6,224 bases of DNA from Chloroflexota bacterium. GTDB taxonomy: Bacteria; Chloroflexota; Anaerolineae; Aggregatilineales; UBA3940. Below, piece after piece: positions 5,869 through 6,224 of this stretch. The stretch covers positions 1 through 6,224 of the forward strand of contig JAADYZ010000562.1 of assembly GCA_010092775.1 (NCBI GenBank), in the 5' to 3' direction. Under the pieces are notes generated by a model that made no database searches, had not been told where the DNA came from, and saw nothing but the letters and a program-made list of their open reading frames with translations. The translations under genes and the position numbers were made by a program. Position 1 is the stretch's first letter, and each line of letters opens with the position of its first letter.

Positions 5869-6224
5869 GTGACCCAGCCTACCATCGCGATTGACTTCAG
5901 CGCCGCCCTACACCAGGGTGGGGGGATTGGGCGCTATACCCGCGAGTTGATCAGGGCGCTGGCACAGTATGATTCGGCTAGCCAGTACAAGCTGTTTGGA
6001 GCAGGCGTCTCGCCCATCGATTCTCTCCCTCCACTCGGTCCGAATTTCGAGTGGCGCACAACCCGCGTATCACCAGTTTGGCTGCTGCGCCTGTGGCATC
6101 GGCTGCGCCTGCCCCTTCCGATCGAAAGCTGGACCGGCCCTGTTGATCTATTCCACGCCACCGATTTCACCTTACCGCCGCTGCGGCCCGGCACCCGCAG
6201 CATCCTGACTGTTCACGATCTATC
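5869..6224 (+). CDS. GT4-family glycosyltransferase, N-terminal part (3'-truncated by window edge)
   Basis: The frame is open from the GTG at 5869 to the right edge, 118 codons plus two bases. It begins TQPTIAIDFSAALHQGGGIG and continues RYTRELIRAL, the donor-independent N-terminal Rossmann start of GT-B enzymes with the glycine-rich GGGIGRYT loop (residues ~17-24). Residues ~93-118 read DLFHATDFTLPPLRPG and then ILTVHDLS, the pattern of GT4 mannosyl- and related transferases (WbaZ-like), where the His-Asp of VHDL sits near the acceptor site. An in-frame TGA at 5848-5850 and no other start codon between make GTG the best start, though no good ribosome site is visible; re-initiation 14 bases after the gtrA stop is plausible. 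It should act at the cytoplasmic membrane face, adding a sugar from a nucleotide donor. The donor-binding C-terminal half is outside the window, so the sugar cannot be named. Confidence 0.88.
   Translation, partial: MTQPTIAIDFSAALHQGGGIGRYTRELIRALAQYDSASQYKLFGAGVSPIDSLPPLGPNFEWRTTRVSPVWLLRLWHRLRLPLPIESWTGPVDLFHATDFTLPPLRPGTRSILTVHDL

Noticed and set aside
5934..6203. Open frames on both strands within the last 290 bases
   Set aside because: The frame from GTG 5869 encodes an unmistakable GT4 N-terminus over the same bases, so the others are shadows.

Overview
The window is an extracellular or cell-envelope polysaccharide locus on the plus strand. It holds six genes: a 5'-truncated O-antigen ligase/polymerase-like membrane protein, a small macro-domain protein, a UDP-glucuronate decarboxylase (UDP-xylose synthase), a second O-antigen ligase/polymerase-like protein, a GtrA-family membrane protein, and the start of a GT4 glycosyltransferase cut by the right edge. 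Coding density is very high. The only gap over 20 bases is the 98-base spacer at 2616-2713, and no stretch over 300 bases lacks a gene.

Organism: the sequence is bacterial, moderately GC-rich, and uses GTG starts. The wording of the UXS protein, and an extracytoplasmic beta-rich domain fused ahead of a polytopic ligase, fit my memory of Chloroflexota (Anaerolineae/Chloroflexia-like). This is family-level recollection, not a search, and I hold it at moderate-to-low confidence.

Layout: genes 1 and 2 overlap by 20 bases (2076-2095) and form the end of one transcription unit. The spacer carries a plausible but weak sigma70-like promoter and a small inverted repeat. It is followed by a tight second unit: uxs - ligase 2 (20-base overlap if the preferred start at 3642 is right) - gtrA (ATGA overlap) - glycosyltransferase (14-base gap).

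Working model (inference): UXS supplies UDP-xylose in the cytoplasm. The GT4 enzyme, probably with others beyond the window, builds a lipid-linked glycan. GtrA may flip or help move a polyprenyl-phosphate-linked sugar. The two ligase/polymerase-family proteins polymerise the glycan or transfer it to an acceptor on the outer face of the membrane. They carry different versions of the conserved mid-protein motif, so one may be a polymerase and the other a ligase. The macro-domain protein is the outlier: it should act on ADP-ribose or its derivatives and has no obvious step in glycan assembly.

I see no tRNA, rRNA, CRISPR array, insertion sequence or convincing intrinsic terminator. I found no clearly new system. 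The most unusual points are the macro-domain gene translationally overlapped with a polysaccharide ligase, the fused extracytoplasmic domain on ligase 1, and a marked excess of GATC tetramers.
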